Origin: Effrenium voratum
Taxonomy: Eukaryota; Sar; Dinophyceae; Suessiales; Symbiodiniaceae
DNA length: 64,000 nt
NCBI GenBank assembly: GCA_963377175.1
Contig: CAUJNA010001757.1
Coordinates: forward strand, 186,001-250,000
Direction of reading: 5' to 3'
The position numbers and the translations under genes were made by a program. This document shows, piece by piece, positions 61,082 through 64,000 of this stretch (positions are counted from its first letter, which is position 1; every line of letters starts with the position of its first letter). The notes beneath the pieces are model-generated. The model worked only from the letters and a program-made list of their open reading frames with translations. It was not told the DNA's origin and ran no database searches.

Positions 61082-63374
61082 TCACATAAAGAAGTCATTG
61101 ATGGGCAGTTGCCATGGAATTCGGGCATCCGAAGGTCGAAGCAAAGTAGTGCGCCTGCGGAACCAAAGTTGTTCAAAGTCCAGAGGCACACGACGACTGA
61201 CCGCGAAGCGTTCGGGAAGCAAAGCCGTATCTCCCGGCCATCGAGATAGCACGTCAGCATCCTCGTTGAGCTCTCCCGGTATGTGAGAAACATCCAGAAA
61301 GCTGAAGTCCCGTGAAGGAAAGATCACGCGTGCTCCACCGCTCACTGAACCACAAGTAGCCCTTTGAGGGGATTTGGAGACAACCCCCAATTGCAAAGAC
61401 TCTGCCATAGCGTCCGCTGCAGCTACCGCCGGGTGTCCTGAAGAGGCACCAGAGAAGGGGGATCTTGCGCCCATCGCAACCAGTAGGCAGTCCGCGGCTG
61501 CATGGGGAAAGCCTGCGGCCATTCGCCGCGTCCGCAACCCGCATGTACACCTGACGCTCCGTGATTGGCACAAGCGGGATATCTACCAAGGTCTTGACAT
61601 CCCGAAGCCGCACAGAGAGCAACTTGGCTCCTGCCGAAACGGATCGGAAATAGTTGGCACAACCATTGAAGCAACCCAATGACTGGGCACAAATCCTGCT
61701 CAGTAACCCGTGAAGCCGAAAGGAGGCGCTTGATGCCCTCCACCAATTTGACCCGCTTGGCAAGTGGAACTGAAATAGCACCAGCACGGAAATGAAAGGT
61801 CCAGCCAATCCACGTAATAACAGGCCTGATTTGGACATTTTGCATGAAATAGGAAATTGGAAAATGACGCAAAAAGCAAGGGCCATGGATGCAAAGAGGT
61901 CCACTGCCTGTTCGTCGGCAGAGCAGATCAAATCGTCAACGTACATGCTGAGCATGTGGCGAAGCCAAAGCAACAGGTGAAGCGTGCGAACGAAGAAGGC
62001 TCCGACCCTGGCAAACCAGAGGCACCGAAGGGCGGTAGAAGTAGTAACGCGCTGGCTGGCCAGGAAGCTGAGTGTGAAGGCCCAGCAAACCGCGGTCCTT
62101 TTCGCGCACTCGAACCGTTTTGTGAGCGGCCTCAATACCTATTGAAAAGGATCCTGCATTGTGCGCAGAACCACGAAGCGGAAATGCATGCCTCATAGAG
62201 GAAAGCATAGGCAATGAGTAAGACTCGTTCATGGTACAAGCGTCGTTCGTTCCACACACAGCGCTGTCAATCATGAGTCGCGGTTTGCGGCCCTCCGCAT
62301 GCACCACACTCACCCTGCCTACTGCAAGACTGTCGCCCCAGCGAAGCTGTGCTGCAGACAAATCCGGGACCTCCTCCAACCATCGCGAGGATACCTCGTT
62401 GGCGATAAGCTCAGCAAGCAGTTCGGGATTCTCTTCAGCTCCAGTCCAGTTGCCCATACAGATGCGAAGGTCCTAGGGTGAATCCTCCTTGGGGGCAAAG
62501 ACATGCGAAGTGGGGATGTTGGCGTCAAAACCAGTGACGGCCAGAGTGCTGTGTCCAAATCTCCAGTCAGCTCCCCAAGAAGCGCTAAAGCATGCAGACA
62601 ATAAGGCTGCCCTTCCGGCTGGTCCCAAGAACTGGCTCCAAATGACCCTTCGAAAGAATCCACTCCTGAAAGATGGAGCGAAGCTGGGTGACCTCAGATG
62701 CGGTGAACGGTGTTGCGGTCAAGCCAGAACCAAGCTTGTTCAAAAAGGCCGCCAATTTATTTCCAAAGCATACTCCATTTCCTCCGCATTTGGACCGCGA
62801 AGGCCTGAGCTGAATGGAAAGCGATGGGACACTTTGTTAAGGAAAGCCTGGTCATACTCTTTGAGGATCTTGACGTGCGCTCCCTTAAGCAAAGCCAGTC
62901 CCGCCGTGAGAATACCCCGCAACTGGTATAGCCTAGGGAGTTCCTCAAAAAGCAAATCCTGGAGGTCGAGCCTGGCAAGTTTGGGAACTCGACCAGAAGC
63001 CTCAATGTCCTCACTAATTTTGACTGAAGTGCGGAACTTCCATGCACAGAACCTGCAGGAGCGATCTTGAATATTGCGGCAAAGCCAAGTAAGCATTCTG
63101 GGGCCCGGCCAGAATCTTCATGAAGGAGCTCCGATGGATAATTGGTCGCGAAGTCCTGCTTGAGAGAGGCCAAGGTCTCGCAGCTTAACTTAGGCGGAAA
63201 AGGGAGTCCCAGAATCGCGGGTGCCTCAGGTGCCGAAGCGGCCACTGGATGCACAGAGGGACTGCAGCGGTGCCAAAACAAGCAAAGTGAAGACATAACG
63301 AGCGGAACCTCTGCGCCCGGTAATCCTAATCCACAATGGCTGCATCCAGCTGGGAAGATAAGCCAAGCATCCAA
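61082..63374 (-). pseudogene. degenerate retroelement: reverse transcriptase and RNase H, DIRS-like
   Basis: Minus-strand fragments in changing frames. PRLMIDSAVCGTND and YSLPMLSSMRHAF resemble the early fingers region of DIRS-like or pararetrovirus-like reverse transcriptases; LSMYVDDLICSADEQ is the catalytic YVDD box; HIPGELNEDADVLSRWPGD is the typical end of the linked RNase H. An upstream fragment (LARLDLQDLLFEELPRLY, 62740-63374) precedes it. At least four frame changes make it non-functional. No terminal repeats or tyrosine recombinase were recognised. Confidence 0.65.
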
Positions 63375-63599
63375 ATAGGGGCATTGTCCTTTAGGTCAGG
63401 ACTTCCTGAATACTCTGCGGGACCTTGCGCAATCCCATGATCTGAGCAAACTGATCAGTCTCCACAGCGAATCGGGCGGGGCCGAATCGTGTTCTGCTAT
63501 GACCCTACTGATCAGTGAAGCTGGCTATGCACTGCTCCCAGGCTAAGTCGCTGGAGCAGCAAGCGAAGCACGGATAAAATGTCAAATTCATGTGCCCAA

Positions 63600-63745
63600 G
63601 CAAACCGCCCTCCCTCCCTCCCTCCCTCCCTCCCTCCCTCCCTCCCTCCCTCCCTCCCCTCCCTCCCTCCCCTCCTCCCTCCCTCCCTCCCTCCCCTCCC
63701 TCCCTCCCTCCCTCCCTCCCTCCCTCCCTCCCTCCCTCCTTCCCT
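63600..63745. repeat. CCCT microsatellite
   Basis: About 145 bp of CCCT repeats with a few interruptions; GGGA on the minus strand. Open frames of Pro/Leu/Ser or Glu/Gly repeats are artefacts. Confidence 0.95.
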
Positions 63746-64000
63746 TCCCGCCTTTTACTCGTTTTGTTGGCCCCAACATATTTGGGCCAAGGCTGCAGTT
63801 TAAAGGTACACTTGCGTTGCTTGCTTGCGCTCACAGCTACTCATGCAACTAAACTCGGCACACCCTAAATGACACCGCGTTCTCAAGAATAGATGCAGCT
63901 TGACAAGCGCCTGGGCTTGGAAATTGCATGACATCATCTTGCGTCCGTGCAGCCCACTGCGGCTTAAACTGTCACGCTCGCCTTTTGTGCTGCGCCTCGG
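63746..64000. other. unassigned right end
   Basis: No feature recognised. Confidence 0.4.

Noticed and set aside
63505..63868. Pro/Ser/Leu-rich and Glu/Gly-rich open frames
   Set aside because: Translations of a CCCT microsatellite.

Overview
The window looks like nuclear DNA of a dinoflagellate, probably a Symbiodiniaceae-type alga. The reasons are short introns that appear to use GT, GC or GA donors with AG acceptors, long same-strand runs of genes, many tandem repeats, and protein families I associate with dinoflagellate genomes (copia-type polyproteins carrying a dUTPase, a zinc-finger transposase-like family, DIRS-like reverse transcriptase debris). No ribosomal RNA, CRISPR array or bacterial operon is visible. 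All names come from reading motifs; no database search was possible.

Layout: (1) 1-4600 holds one intronless family 2 glycosyltransferase (chitin-synth(et)ase-like, minus strand) in otherwise plain sequence. (2) 4600-6920 is a mosaic of tandem arrays (40-, about 62- and 73-bp units) with a tRNA-like B box inside. (3) 7300-17620 contains about eleven short GC-rich blocks that read as exons of one minus-strand, cysteine-containing gene; its introns share repeated sequences. (4) 18000-21115 is a 48-bp satellite, open in all six frames, followed by 531-bp repeats (21100-22400) and low-complexity DNA to 23880. (5) 23880-38514 is a copia-type retrotransposon: coiled-coil and zinc-finger Gag, UAG, protease-integrase, a methyltransferase-like module, a dUTPase, reverse transcriptase and RNase H. 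Several frameshifts break it. (6) 38515-59945 is a 21.4-kb element with about 153-bp terminal inverted repeats and a perfect 6-bp target duplication, GATGAC, inserted into the 3' part of the retrotransposon region. (7) 60100-63400 is minus-strand reverse transcriptase/RNase H debris, and 63600-63740 a CCCT microsatellite.

The 21.4-kb element is the main discovery. Nearly all its genes lie on the minus strand: a zinc-finger protein that may be the transposase, a complete-looking DNA cytosine-5 methyltransferase, a long protein starting with a Nudix-like domain and containing an ADP-ribosyltransferase-like stretch, a lysine/alanine-repeat protein with an acidic arm, and several unknowns. It is punctuated by at least 24 mini-hairpins of the form CTGYG-N4-CRCAG. 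Many begin within a few bases after a stop codon or end just before a start codon, some lie inside reading frames or near intron acceptors, and one sits in the anticodon arm of a tRNA-like gene. I saw none outside the terminal inverted repeats.

The copia element carries a different hairpin family: a 3-6 bp stem closed by a GATA, GTTA or GGTA tetraloop, at least 30 times, always in the same polarity and in different codon frames. Two neighbouring mobile elements thus each carry their own dispersed hairpin code.
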